A stretch of 64,000 nt of DNA from Liquidambar formosana (Eukaryota > Streptophyta > Magnoliopsida > Saxifragales > Altingiaceae): the NCBI GenBank assembly GCA_039720395.1, contig CM077823.1, forward strand, positions 32,694,371 through 32,758,370, read 5' to 3'. The notes under the pieces were generated by a model that was given only the letters and a program-made list of their open reading frames with translations, was not told the origin of the DNA and searched no databases. The number at the start of each line of letters is the position of its first letter. Within the stretch, counting starts at the first letter, position 1. This document shows, piece after piece, positions 11,706 to 22,145 of this stretch. The position numbers were made by a program, and so were the translations under genes.

Positions 11706-11916
11706 CCCTTGACTTTAATTCAGGTGTGGAAATAGGTGTGAAAATAGGCCCATCCTGTATTCATTGACTTTAATTTTATAAAGGAATGGTTATATCCACC
11801 CCTTTTATAGATACCTTCCTTCTTCTTCTTCTTCTTCTTCTTCTTCTTTTTATTTTTTTTATTTTTTTATTTTTATATATAGCTAAGAAATTTTATAAAA
11901 TATTAACAAACAAGAG

Positions 11917-12061
11917 GGAATTACATATAGGTCCAGCTACAGGCAAATAATTACAATTCATTACAAATTATTACTAATCTACTAGTAAATGACTACTAAC
12001 TTAACAAAGAATGACTGCAAACTGTAATTGTTTGCCGATAGCTGGACCTATTTGTAATTCC
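11917..12061. mobile_element. 145-bp MITE upstream of DUF247 gene A
   Basis: Terminal inverted repeat GGAATTACAxATAGGTCCAGCTA at both ends. The interior carries ACTAGTAAATGACTACTAAC-like words that also occur in the arms of the large palindrome at 57148-59438 and near 31390-31430. In copy B (62659-62787) part of the right terminus is deleted. Confidence 0.65.
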
Positions 12062-12293
12062 ACACAAACGGGGGAGAGGATACACTTGGCTGGCTTAATA
12101 GCAACCTTTTTCGTTGCTTTTGGCTGGCTGTGGAATCCACACAAACCAATATAGGCTTGGCAAAGGCTATTATAGCCTTTGCATTTTTTTTTGGGGGGGG
12201 GGGGGGGGGAGAGGGGGTGATTGGTTTTTTAGAATAGCCTTTGCATTTGGCGTTTGCAGTTATATGAACATGGCATGAACTTATCGTCTTAGC

Positions 12294-12300
12294 TATATAA
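12294..12300 (+). promoter_or_regulatory. TATA box of DUF247 gene A
   Basis: TATATAA lies about 120 bp before the ATG at 12421 and is conserved at 63014-63020 before the second copy. A poly-G run (about 12187-12210) lies just upstream in copy A. Confidence 0.55.
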
Positions 12301-12420
12301 ATGTGTGTTCCATCAAAAGAACGAGAATTCAACCATCTCCTACAGTGATTAATTGAAATTTGTTCAATACCAACAGGTTTAATTTAAGTCACAAAGCCAT
12401 TTCTAAGAAAATATAACACG

Positions 12421-13737
12421 ATGAAGCATCACATCAACATTAAGGAAAGACAGCCGACAGTACAAAGTATTGATAAGGATGTTCTTGGAATGTCACCTTC
12501 CCTTCCCAAGTGTTGCGTCTACAGAGTTCAGACGAGATTGCGCAAAGTAAAACCTGAAGCCTATGAACCAATGCTGGTTTCTATAGGTCCTTACCATCTT
12601 CGAAACGGCAAGCTGCAAGAAATGAAAAAACACAAGCAGCGGTATTTGCATTTGCTTCTGAAACGGAGAAGGGAGGAGAGCGTAAAGAAGTACCTCATGG
12701 CGCTGAAAGAATTGGAAGGCAATGCCCGTGAGTGTTATGCAGACCCCATAAACCTCAGTAGTGATAAATTCATGGAGATGATGCTACTTGATGGTTGCTT
12801 TATTATTGAGTTTTTCCGTAGAGAAACACATCAGCTCATCGACAATGATGACCCTCTTTCACATGTGGACTGGATGCGATTTCAAATCTCCTCCGACATT
12901 ATGTTACTTGAAAACCAGCTTCCATTCTTTGTTCTCTCTCGATTGTATGACATGACCAAGGATCCAGATCAAGAACGTCCCTTTATAGATGCAATGTCGG
13001 CTTTCCATTTTATGGTAGCAAAGCCCCGTTGCAATACCATACCTGAGGGAACATATGATATTGAGGAAATCAAGCGTTTACTTCATCTGGTACACATTCT
13101 TTGTCGCCCTTTAGCTATACAGACAAGCTCAGAAAGCACCACCAAAAACAGCGATAAATATGAGATCATAAGAATTCCAAGAGTGGAAGAGCTACGCGAG
13201 GCCGGAGTCAAGTTCAAGAAGGTTGGCGAGTTTGACACGGATAGTCCCAACTTATTCGATATAAAGTTCCGTAAGGGGTCGTTGGAGATCCCTTGTTTCA
13301 CAGTTGATGATTCAACAGATGCCTTCTTTCGGAATCTCATTGCTTATGAGCAACATTCTTCGGATGTTGGTACCAAATATTTCACCCATTTTGTAAGCTT
13401 CATGAATCAGCTCATCCACTCTGAGGACGATGTGAAATTGCTCTGTCATTTGCTCTGTCATAAAGGAGTAATCATAAACTGTCTAGGGGATGATAAGGAT
13501 GTGTCTGATCTCTTCAACAAGCTCGGTGATGGGCTCTTGGTTCCTTGCACGAACTCCTATTATTTTGAGGTACGCCGTAAGGTGAACAAGCATCGTAAAA
13601 AACTTAGGTACAAATTGATGGAAAAATTAAGACATGATTATTTCAACAGTCCATGGTCAGCTGTCTCAACAATTGCAACAGCTGTGCTCCTTCTACTTAC
13701 TCTACTGCAGACTATAGCCACTCTAAAAACTATGTGA
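12421..13737 (+). CDS. DUF247 protein, intact single-exon gene
   Basis: A 438-residue plant DUF247 protein. Family hallmarks are the N-terminal CCVYRVQTRLRKVKPEAYEP, then VSIGPYHLRNGKLQEMKKHK (about 52-73), LLDGCFIIEFFR (about 119-130), and DIMLLENQLPFFVLSRLY (about 157-174). A C-terminal hydrophobic helix (about 411-434) suggests a membrane-anchored tail, as is usual in the family. Length is normal and there is no intron, also typical. Biochemical function of the family is unknown; some grass members act in self-incompatibility, which cannot be inferred here. The start is supported by agreement with copy B and by a TATA box 120 bp upstream. Confidence 0.93.
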   Translation: MKHHINIKERQPTVQSIDKDVLGMSPSLPKCCVYRVQTRLRKVKPEAYEPMLVSIGPYHLRNGKLQEMKKHKQRYLHLLLKRRREESVKKYLMALKELEGNARECYADPINLSSDKFMEMMLLDGCFIIEFFRRETHQLIDNDDPLSHVDWMRFQISSDIMLLENQLPFFVLSRLYDMTKDPDQERPFIDAMSAFHFMVAKPRCNTIPEGTYDIEEIKRLLHLVHILCRPLAIQTSSESTTKNSDKYEIIRIPRVEELREAGVKFKKVGEFDTDSPNLFDIKFRKGSLEIPCFTVDDSTDAFFRNLIAYEQHSSDVGTKYFTHFVSFMNQLIHSEDDVKLLCHLLCHKGVIINCLGDDKDVSDLFNKLGDGLLVPCTNSYYFEVRRKVNKHRKKLRYKLMEKLRHDYFNSPWSAVSTIATAVLLLLTLLQTIATLKTM

Positions 13738-14423
13738 ACTTAGTTCAAGTAGTGAAATCTTTTGTTGATCTTTAGCTTTTCTTTTGTGTTGTTCTCAACA
13801 ATCTTTTTCACTGTTTTTCTCTTTCTCACAATGTGCCCAATTCTAATATCTGTATGTTGGTTGTTGTGTTAAAAAATTCCGTGTTTATGCATGTTTAGAT
13901 CAGATTTGTCATTTCAATATGCTGAGTGTGGCTATATTCAAAATGTTAATATTGATGTTGAATAAGATTTCCTGTCAAAAAATAATTTCATGTTTTCATG
14001 TTAGGAATTTTTCCAAACCTAGGATTTATGAGATGAATAATGAAAACGCAAAAATGAAAAATAATTAAAATCGAGCATAAGAAATGTAGATTTACGTGGT
14101 TGGTAAGACTTCCTACATTTACGAAGTCGGTGCAACTTTCACTGTATTTTCACAAAAAGAAATACAAGAGATTAAGATTGCGGTCTCTTGTCATACCACA
14201 CACAGAGATTACATTATATAAATATGAAGTTACCAAAATACCCCTTATAAAAAAAATATATATATAGATTTCCCAGGATCAAGGGAAAAAGGATTTACCG
14301 TTTAGGAGATACAAGCCCAAGCATTACGGTTTGCCACTTTACCACGGCACAAGTTTGGCTGACGTTCACATAAATCCAAAGTTCAAGTCAAAGTCAAGGC
14401 AGACTTCATTGGATAACCTTTCC
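13738..14423. other. 3' flank of DUF247 gene A
   Basis: No gene seen. 14020-14230 resembles 29150-29300, a dispersed repeat of unknown class. 14330-14420 resembles BSP3 upstream DNA (29860-29920), including the W-box-like CAAGTCAAAGTCAAGG. Confidence 0.5.
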
Positions 14424-14440
14424 TTATCCTCGGTACTTTA

Positions 14441-14632
14441 TTTTTTTTAAACACACACCAGTAAATCACGTATTTGCACAGCGACAAAAATTCATACCCA
14501 CATCTATATGAAGGTATATCATATCAATCTTTTTTGTGCTTATTACGCCCGGAGGGACTGGCCACAAGGTTTGAACATAAGACCTCGTAATTGGTATTCC
14601 AACTACTCGGCCATCTGTGCCACACCCCGTGG
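14441..14632 (-). mobile_element. tRNA-derived SINE with 17-bp TSD
   Basis: On the minus strand the element begins near 14632. It has an A-box-like TGGCCGAGTAGTTGG and a B-box-like GTTCAAACC spaced as in a tRNA-type RNA polymerase III promoter, and it ends in an A-run at 14441-14448. TTATCCTCGGTACTTTA (14424-14440) and TTATCCTCAGTACTTTT (14633-14649) flank it as a near-perfect target duplication. Confidence 0.87.
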
Positions 14633-14660
14633 TTATCCTCAGTACTTTTAATCAAACATA

Positions 14661-14920
14661 CTCCCTCAGTTCCTAATTGACTATCCCCTTTGAAGAAACA
14701 TGCTTATTTAGGTAAACCTATCAAATGCTTTCACATCACTTTATATAGTTTAACATTCTAATTTTACGCTCAAGTGTACAAAATATTAGAAAAAAAGAGA
14801 ATTCTTTTTAAGGATATTTTAGGAAATAAAATAGAAAGAGTCATTAACTTTTTGAATGTGACAATAATTTTAAAACATTTCAAAAAAATAAGAAGGCCAA
14901 TAAAATAGGAACGGAAGGAG
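14661..14920. mobile_element. Stowaway-type MITE
   Basis: Termini CTCCCTCAGTTCCTA and, inverted, CTCCTTCCGTTCCTA with flanking TA dinucleotides. A close relative is at 25146-25405. Confidence 0.85.
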
Positions 14921-16357
14921 TACCTATTGGGAAAAAGTTCAGGATGGGCAAGGAGGTCTATCAATGCTCAACTCGAGTGGATAAACGCGTTGCCCAGAAC
15001 CAGCCCAACCCGAGCATCTATTCGCGGTCCTTCCCCATTATAACCAACATGAGTCATATTTTCTTAACTCAAGTTGCTCAAGGTTGCTTAGGATTGGTCA
15101 AGATAGTTAGGTTGGGTGGGTTGGTAGGGCTTGTCCAAAGGAATTTCTATTTAACCATGCATGATCTGGGCTCCCATACAAAGTAACATGTATAGAAATT
15201 CAATTAAACGCAAAATTTTCTCTCAGGCTCTATTTGGTTTAAGGATTTTATCAAGGAAAATATATAAAATATAAAAAATTATATTTTCTCTTATTTGGTT
15301 GCAATGGAAAATTAGAAGGATTGAAATAATTTTGGCTTGATATGATTCCATCTTTTCTTTTCATTTTCTTTCCTCATTTTTTTCCCCTTTCTCTTTTTTT
15401 TCCTTGGTAGATTCTACGAACCAAATAGAGGGTTAAAGAAAAATAAAATAAAATAAAGATGAAAAATTAGCATCTCCAACATCTCTCCAATGAATGGGAG
15501 GAACTATCCTATAAGGTAGGAGTACAGGGTTAGTACCAATAAAAATTAGTGCTTGGACCACTTGTTGATACCACTTTGCTGACAAAATGGTTTGGGAGGA
15601 CTCTCCCAACAGAGAACATCCACGAACAAAGTGTGCGCATAGTTTAAGCTCGTTTATTGAAAGCTGAACTCAAATCATATTGCCTTCATCATCCACAATG
15701 TCTAACAAGAAGCTTCAGTTGAAATAATGATGGTAGATACCTTTGATGATGTTCGAGTCATTTAGCAGCAATTAATTCCTCGAGAGAGTCTAGTGATCAT
15801 TCCCGTGTGATTTCAAGAGGAAGATCAGAGAGTGAGTTGCGAGTTAAAGAGGAACCAGCATTAAGAGTTGAGAGTGTTCATGTTAAGGCTCATTTGTTTG
15901 GTTGGAATTGGGGCAAGCAGAATGAAATGAGATTTCAATGGTAAATCACCAGTATGAGAGACAGGAAAGGAGAAGGGAATAGAGAAGAGGTGAAATCATA
16001 AACCTCTTAAGAACCTCAATCGCATTACTACCCCGAGCAACAAACAAGGCCTAAAGGAATTATAGGGAACATCAGGATATAGGCAGTGTACGCTAACAAT
16101 GATAGTTTGCTGGGAAGAATAGCATTTTGATGAGCCAAACTAGAACATTGATTAAAAAGCGCACCTGGTGGGAAAGAAACCAAATCATAGAATAGAGCCC
16201 ATAAGTTTACACCAAACTGAAACTTGAAAAACTAAGAGAGGCAAAATTTATTTCTCATTTAGACGCAGATATAATAAGTCTAGAAATTCACACCCAAACA
16301 ATAATTGGGACTCCTCATCCAAACAACCCCTATATTTCAAGCAAACTTTCAATTTAA
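14921..16357. other. Intergenic with two possible hAT-type MITEs
   Basis: About 15229-15430 has ends CTCTATTTGGTT and AACCAAATAGAG. About 15886-16052 has ends AGGCTCATTTGTTTG and CAAACAAGGCCT. Neither has a clear TSD. The remainder to 16357 includes the 3' UTR of the methylthioribose kinase remnant. No other gene seen. Confidence 0.5.
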
Positions 16358-16865
16358 CTAGGAACTTTGTGAATGGATTTGCCGAATGGCTGAAACAACT
16401 TCAGTAATGGCGTGGAATTTTCGTCTTTCTTTCAGAAGCATCTTTGCCATTTTCAGAGCCTGCCGCTCACAAGCTGCTCGCTTGCTAGCATCAGTGACTG
16501 ATTCAAAATCCTCAACATGTGCTACACCAACAATTCTCCTGCAAATAAATATTTAAAACATCATTGTTATAGAAGTTCTATTTTTTTTTTCTTTTGAAAA
16601 CACACACACGCAGAATTAGAATAGTATTAATGTAAACTGACATTATAATTGAACCTGACAATATAATTCAAAGGTGTGATATTTCCAGCAAACTGACATT
16701 ATAATTGAACCTGTTTTTTTTTTTAAGGTGCAACTCAGGTATGATAATAAATGGTAATTATTTATTTCAATAATTGCAATTTGTTATCAATCAAACATAT
16801 TCTAATCCTCGACACACATAAACAACTCAGCCAATAACTTCAACCTAATTATTACGGTTGGTTAC

Positions 16866-16866
<1 letters not shown>

Positions 16867-16899
<33 letters not shown>
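16867..16899. repeat. Poly-A tract in the MTK intron
   Basis: A run of 33 A followed by GAAA repeats, inside the intron between the two MTK exons. Confidence 0.95.
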
Positions 16900-16900
<1 letters not shown>

Positions 16901-17306
16901 GAAAGAAAGAAAGAAAAAAAGGGATATTGTACGTACCCATAGATACAAGGGGCACTTGGGAAGTCACAAATGGATCCTAAGCATGGTCTGCTACATTCCG
17001 AAGTTTCAAAACACAGAAATTTTAAGCACATCCAAGCATTTTATACGTCAAAATCCAAACAAATTCACCATTTATATATCGAGTCTCCAACATAAATGCC
17101 ACAAACTGAGGTAAATGAAATGAATGGTCTGATGACATGAATACCTATCTTTATTCGAATTTATGGGGCTGTTTGGGAAGTAAAATAACCTGCCAGGTGA
17201 GTATTAAATCTTCTCATTTTTTTATTTATTTAATTTTTTTTTACAAATTAAATAGATATTCAGCTGTGCACCTAACATGCATTTCTATTTTTTATTGTCT
17301 ACCCTT

Positions 17307-17340
17307 TGTGTGTGTGTGTGTGTGTGCGCGCGCGCGCGTG
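17307..17340. repeat. (TG)n(CG)n microsatellite
   Basis: Alternating TG then CG dinucleotides for about 34 bp within the MTK intron; alternating purine-pyrimidine DNA of this kind can adopt Z-form. Confidence 0.95.
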
Positions 17341-17820
17341 ATTTTTTTATATTTTTTTTGGGAAGAGGGGGGAGGGGACAACAGTATGTAGATTTGGGAA
17401 AAGTTGAGTGGGTTCACATGCCCGAGCAAAATTGTTCAAAACCTTCAAATAGTCCCGATATAACATTCTGAGGTTCAATATCCACAATATAAATCCCTGG
17501 CCTTAATACCCATCAAATGTTAGAAAATGCAAGGAGAGAAAAAACACCAAGCATAATAAGCAACAGATACAGGTATTATAGAGGACAATATAGGAATTTA
17601 CTCACCTTATCATTTTGGCAGCACCAAATCCAAGAGTGTCATGGAACAAATCTATCATAAATTTCTTTTGTATAAGCTGCTGAAGCTCAGGGTTATTATA
17701 AATTGCAGGAAGATATGCCTCGCCAGGACCATTTTTGTGTTCATCCCAAAGTGCAGTAAATTTTTTCTGAAAAAGATTCCAAGTCTCTTCTGTTGTCCTC
17801 AGAATCCACTCTTTATATGT

Positions 17821-18407
17821 CTGCATGACAATAAGATCAGACATGGCCCTCAACAAAATTCCAGAGGTAATCAAAGAAATAAAAACTAGGAAACAAATAA
17901 TATAAATATTGAAGGAAGGCCATGAATTATGCTTTCCAGCCCCTGTGGAAGCTGTAGTGCCTACTGCCTAGAATAAACGAAAAAATAAAAATAAAAATCA
18001 TGAGGGCAAGTGATGCAGCCTATCTTATATTAGATTGCCTGATTCATGCCTGTCGTGCAATCTCCAATATTTTCAAGCTTTTCAATTGACCTCGTGTCAT
18101 GCCTTCAACTTGAAAACCCATACTTGGCTTTCCTAAAGCTAAAAATACAGATCCAAGGAAAACAATTGTTGGTATTATATGCACAAAAACGTGTCTGCTT
18201 GTTGGTATTATATGCAGGAGAAGTTGGTTTGCAGTCTGCATTTCTTTGGTAGATGCTCTGAGATGATGGTTTACAACTTTGTAATCATGTAGACACAAGG
18301 ATGACAAAACATATGCAACGTAGTTGAAAGTCACAAATTGATCAGGAAAAACTAACAGGTGCATAAGTGACAAAATTTTTTAAAATTAAATTCCATATCT
18401 GTCATAA
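17821..18407. other. Upstream of the MTK exons; no further exon seen
   Basis: Expected to hold the preceding MTK exon if the gene were complete. No GFDIGA- or HGDLH-type motif is visible on the minus strand. A 109-codon minus-strand frame (18044-18373) has no recognisable similarity. Confidence 0.5.
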
Positions 18408-18410
18408 CCT

Positions 18411-18610
18411 GTGAAGCACGGATACTCCAAAACCCCCAAAGAATCCGTATTGTATCTGTATCGGATACGGATAAGCTCCAGATACTACTGGATACTCATA
18501 GGATATGTTCTGTATGTATCGGAACAGTACGTACCAAGTTCAAAAATGGATCGGATAAGTGGGGATACACCATGGAGACGCTATGGATTCGTGTGGATAC
18601 GTAAAAGGGA
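18411..18610. repeat. GATAC-rich stretch
   Basis: GGATAC/GATAC words recur many times in 200 bp (for example GTATCGGATACGGATAAG). Unclassified; possibly part of a transposon end. Confidence 0.45.
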
Positions 18611-19755
18611 GATTTGGTAAATATTTAAAAAAAGGGGGGGTCCTGAAAGTAAATTTAAAAAATAAGGGGGCCAAATTAAAATAAAAAAATGTTAAATTGA
18701 CTTACCTCCACACACACCTCAATGAAAAGTGGAAAACCCACTTTTACGATCCCAAGAGCCCTCCTTTCTACGATCAGATGAGCGGTGAAACTTAGAAACC
18801 CATTTTTGTGACCCTATCTCTCTCTCTCTCCTTCTCTCTCTCTTTCTCTCTCCCCCCTAGGATTTTCTCGTCCCTCCCCCCACTTTCTCCTAGGGTTTGG
18901 ACGTTTGGTGCTCTCTTCTCTCTTCCGAAGGTGTTAATTAGATGATGGATGATCCCTAGTGAAGGCTGGAGGACTGCTCAAGTTGTTGTCGTCTTGCTTG
19001 AGAACTACTCGAGTTGTAGCGTTATCATAGAGGTTCAATTCTTCTCAGTCGACTTCACTTCTGTTCTAATGGGTTTTTTTTTTCTCGACTTGAGTTCCCT
19101 CTCTCTTCTTGCAGTTCTCTAGTCTAGCTCTCTGTCGCCTCTTCTTGCTTTGTTTTGGGATTAGTGGTGGTTCGGCTTTGGTTTGGCTCTCTTGCTCTCG
19201 TGCTCTCTCTCACTGTCTCTCTCTTCCACTAGTGTGGTTTTGCTCTCCCTGAAAGGTTTGTTTTTTTAAGTATTGTATGCATAAAGTTAGTATCTTTTAT
19301 ATTATATGCATAAACCACAAAGTTAGTCAATGTTAATATATAAACTATAAGGTCAGCATTATGGCTTTAAGGGTTTTTTTATTTCGGAAGTATGTATGTT
19401 CTATTCTTTTATATGTGTGCTACTGTGCTTTATTCTTCCCCCCCCCCCCCCCCCCCCCCCCTTTCTGTTTGAATAGTGTGCTTTATTCTTCTATAAACCA
19501 TAAAAGAATATGTTTATCTTATTATGGCCTTATATTTTATTCTTTTATAACCATAAAGTCAGTATGTGGTTATAATTATTTTATATGCATTCTGTAATTT
19601 TTTTTTTAAAATTGATTTAATTTTTTATTTGATTTGATTTAATTTTCTTTATATTGTTGAATGTTGGTTGATATAATTAATAGTTATTCATTACAGGTTA
19701 AATGACTTTGGAAAGTGGAAGTGTGAGTTCTTGAGGTACATGTGTTCCTCTTAGT
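18611..19755. other. No gene seen; pyrimidine tracts and poly-C
   Basis: A CT-rich region (18818-18860) resembling a plant 5' leader, then AT-rich DNA with a 24-C run at 19438-19461. It may be the 5' non-coding part of the hAT relic that follows. Confidence 0.4.
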
Positions 19756-20158
19756 GATCAAGATGATTCCAAACCTTTTGTGGAAATATGTTAAAAGGCT
19801 AGAAAAAGCAGGAGAAGGGGGTGGGAACACAAGATTTCAATATAACTACTATCAAAATACTTTTGTTGGATCATACTTTTGAGTCAAAGCTCATTTAATG
19901 AGAATTTCCGGGCAAGGGATAAAAGCATGCTCCAAGGTGACATCCACACATCTTGCGGAAATGCAAAAGGTTGTGGAAGAAGCCAAAATGAGGTCAAAAC
20001 CCATCCAAGTCCCTTTACCGTCTTCCTCTAATAAGGCCCAACAATCATCATTTGCAAATGTGGGTTTGGGTTTGAGGAAGGAGGGTTTTAAGCCAAAGAA
20101 AATGAAGGGTTTTGGAAATTCCCCCTTAGAGAAACTTTTAATCTTTATTAGTAGTTGA
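19756..20158 (+). pseudogene. hAT transposase relic with mutated BED finger
   Basis: Frame 2 reads a segment typical of the N-terminus of plant hAT (BED finger/hAT dimerisation) proteins: LWKYVKRLEKAGEGGGNTRF, then the BED finger and FVGSYF-VKAHLMRISGQGIKA, then HLAEMQKVVEEAKMRSKP. Both positions expected to be zinc-binding cysteines are tyrosine codons (TAT at 19841 and 19850), and a TGA at 19880 replaces the expected arginine. The downstream catalytic and dimerisation regions are missing. This is a dead fragment. Confidence 0.75.
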
Positions 20159-20300
20159 TAATGATATGTTCTATTGTTATTGTTGTTTTTCTCTCTCTCT
20201 CTCTCTCTTTTTTTTTAATATCTATTTTACGTTATTTAATTAAATTTACATATACAAAAAATCAAAATCTATAATAATGTTATTAGTCATAATTATCTTT
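20153..20300. repeat. Direct repeat, left copy
   Basis: From GTTGATAATGATATGTT to the GTTATTAG.CATAATTA end, it aligns with 21066-21214. The copies differ in the CT/T tract length and scattered bases. It directly follows the hAT relic. Confidence 0.8.
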
Positions 20301-21065
20301 TGTTGTTTTCATTGCCGGCTCAAAGGCAAGGCAACTTATGCCACCAAATTACCGAAAAAAAGGCCTTACACCAAAAAGGTATTGTGTTTTTTGTTCATTA
20401 TCTGAGGCCTCATGGTCTCCTCATTTAATTCAATTCGTTTTTTTGTCCTTCCTTGACAAAGCAAAATTTTTTTTTCTCTTTATTTTGTTTTTCATTTCCA
20501 ACAGTAAGAGTAATTATTATTTTTAAACTATACAGGGAGTTTACTAATATTATGTATATTTATACTATTATATATATATATATAGAGAGTATGGTATATA
20601 ACAAGGCTCTATGGCCTTTCCTCTAAAATATTGACACCTTTTTTCTTTTCTTTTCTTTTTCTTTCTTTCTTTCTTTCATTTTTTTTTTTTTTTTTTTTCC
20701 TGTTCACTGAGGATAAGATGGTAAAGGGGGGAAACCCATAGGACCATATATTGACATGAATGATTAGATGCGATAAAATAGCATACAAGACTAACAAGCA
20801 TGGCAACTACAAGTGACTCTTAATCATTGGTCAATAATTTGATACAATTTCACGGACTAAGATAAATCCCAAAATTTAATCCCCATTTTTTAGAACTTTC
20901 CAAAATTACCATTAAAACTATACACCTTCACCTTTTATCAAAGAAGCGTTTTAAATTTTTTGAGTATTTATTTAATCATTGGATTGGTATAAAGAGTATT
21001 AATCAATCAAGTCAATTAGGTCTTAAACTATTAGTTTTTTAGTTGATATCTATATATATATTATT
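20301..21065. other. DNA between the two direct repeats; no gene
   Basis: Contains TGCCGGCTCAAAGGCAAGGC at about 20312, which resembles the other-strand reading of TTGAGTCGGCCCTA at about 21319-21332. These may be ends of a non-autonomous hAT-like element. T-rich and TTTC tracts lie at 20638-20698. No TSD confirmed. Confidence 0.35.
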
Positions 21066-21214
21066 AGCAGTTGATAATGATATGTTGTGTTGTTATTGTT
21101 GTTTTTGTCTCTCTGTTTTTTTTTTTTTAATATCTATTTTATGTTATTTAATTAAATTTACATATACAAAAAGTTAAAATCTATAATAATGTTATTAGGC
21201 ATAATTATAAAATA
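21066..21214. repeat. Direct repeat, right copy
   Basis: Partner of 20153-20300; about 150 bp with high but imperfect identity. Confidence 0.8.
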
Positions 21215-21334
21215 TGTTATGTTGTTTTGTGCATCATGCGGGTGACTATAGTTAATATATTAATATTAAATATTGAAGAGGCCTCACTTTGGATTTTTGC
21301 CTTAGGCCTCAAAGTGTATTGAGTCGGCCCTAAT

Positions 21335-21715
21335 GCCCTCCACTTAATTTACACATTTTAAGGTTTTATAAAAAAATAAAATAAAAGGTTTGTACAAAAA
21401 CTAGTCATGTCGTCCACTAGAAAACATCATTGTGAACAACTTTGTAGAAGAAAAGTTTTCCAAAATCTATTGTTTAAGTAGGATTTTTGGCTATTTACAA
21501 TCTTTGTTTTATTTTTATAAAATGTTTCATGAAAAATGGCCAAAAACTCCATTTTAACTATAGATTTTGGGAAAAAAAAAATTTCTTCTATAATGTTGTT
21601 TAGAATGATGTTTTCTAGTGGACTACGTAATTAGTTTTTGTAAAAACTTCTATATTTTTCATAAAATCTCAAAAAATATAAACTAAGTGGGGGTTTAGAG
21701 TACTTTATGTGGTGG
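21335..21715. mobile_element. Palindromic MITE
   Basis: Inverted halves with CCTCCACTTAATTTA and, on the other strand, CCCCCACTTAGTTTA near the ends, and a central stem built from TCCAAAATCTAT and ATAGATTTTGGGA. Same family as 11313-11705. Ends approximate. Confidence 0.6.
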
Positions 21716-21948
21716 CAATAGCCTATCACTATAGCTAATCTAGTTAATATTTTCAATAGGCTATTATCTATGGATTTGAGTTAGGAACTATTTGGGCTCT
21801 TAGATGGATTGGGTCTTTACTAATCTAGGTATTAAAATAAATATTTTTTGGTTTTTTTGACCTACTACAAGGATAACAACTAAATTGGAGTCCCATTTTT
21901 TATTAAAATTTGAGGGGCCTCGTACGGTTGCTTGAGTAACTTGACCTT

Positions 21949-22110
21949 AGGGCCGGCCAGCCTGCCTAAGCTATTCATAATTCTCTATAAATATCATAGA
22001 GGAATAACCCACTTCTATCTCATACGGCTAGGGCCGGCCGGCCTGCCCAAGCTATTCATAATTCTCTACATATACCATAGAGCAATAACCTAATTCTATG
22101 CCAAACCCAC
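21949..22110 (+). promoter_or_regulatory. Tandemly duplicated proximal promoter of BSP2
   Basis: AGGGCCGGCC..CCTGCC..AAGCTATTCATAATTCTCTA starts at 21949 and again at 22030, an 81-bp tandem repeat. The first unit has a TATA-like TATAAATA (about 21986), the second TACATATA (about 22067). Upstream of 21949 the sequence is unrelated to the other BSP promoters, and the W-box-like module is missing. Confidence 0.7.
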
Positions 22111-22145
22111 CTACAAAAGAAAAATAGACAAGGCAATCCAAAAAC

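Larger units (their letters stand above)
1..13287. repeat. Segmental duplication, copy A (BSP1 to DUF247)
   Basis: This block aligns in the same order and direction with 51374-64000. Anchors are 1-248 with 51374-51610, 2297-6300 with 51605-55440, BSP1 with BSP5, 8590-9435 with 55690-56525, and 9487-13287 with 60592-64000. Copy A alone carries a 2.05-kb insertion (249-2296), a hAT-like element (6447-7349), a hAT MITE (7863-8552) and a MULE MITE (10758-11157). Homology probably continues past both window edges. Identity was judged by eye, not computed. Confidence 0.93.
16358..17820 (-). pseudogene. MTK: Methylthioribose kinase, 3'-terminal two exons only
   Basis: Two coding exons on the minus strand encode the C-terminus of plant 5-methylthioribose kinase, the ATP-dependent enzyme of the methionine salvage (Yang) cycle. 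Exon 17606-17820 reads [14 protein letters not shown] to [15 protein letters not shown], opens after a CAG acceptor and ends in AG|GTGAGT. The 1067-bp intron ends TTTGCAG, and exon 16538-16358 reads [20 protein letters not shown] to a TAG stop. Reading frame is kept across the splice. These exons cover about 130 of some 420 residues; the ATP-binding and substrate domains are not found in the 4 kb upstream. Either the gene is truncated or an unusually long, transposon-filled intron separates the rest; I favour truncation. Confidence 0.85.

Noticed and set aside
18044..18373. 109-codon minus-strand frame upstream of the MTK exons
   Set aside because: Does not match any MTK region or other family known to me, and has no splice or promoter support.
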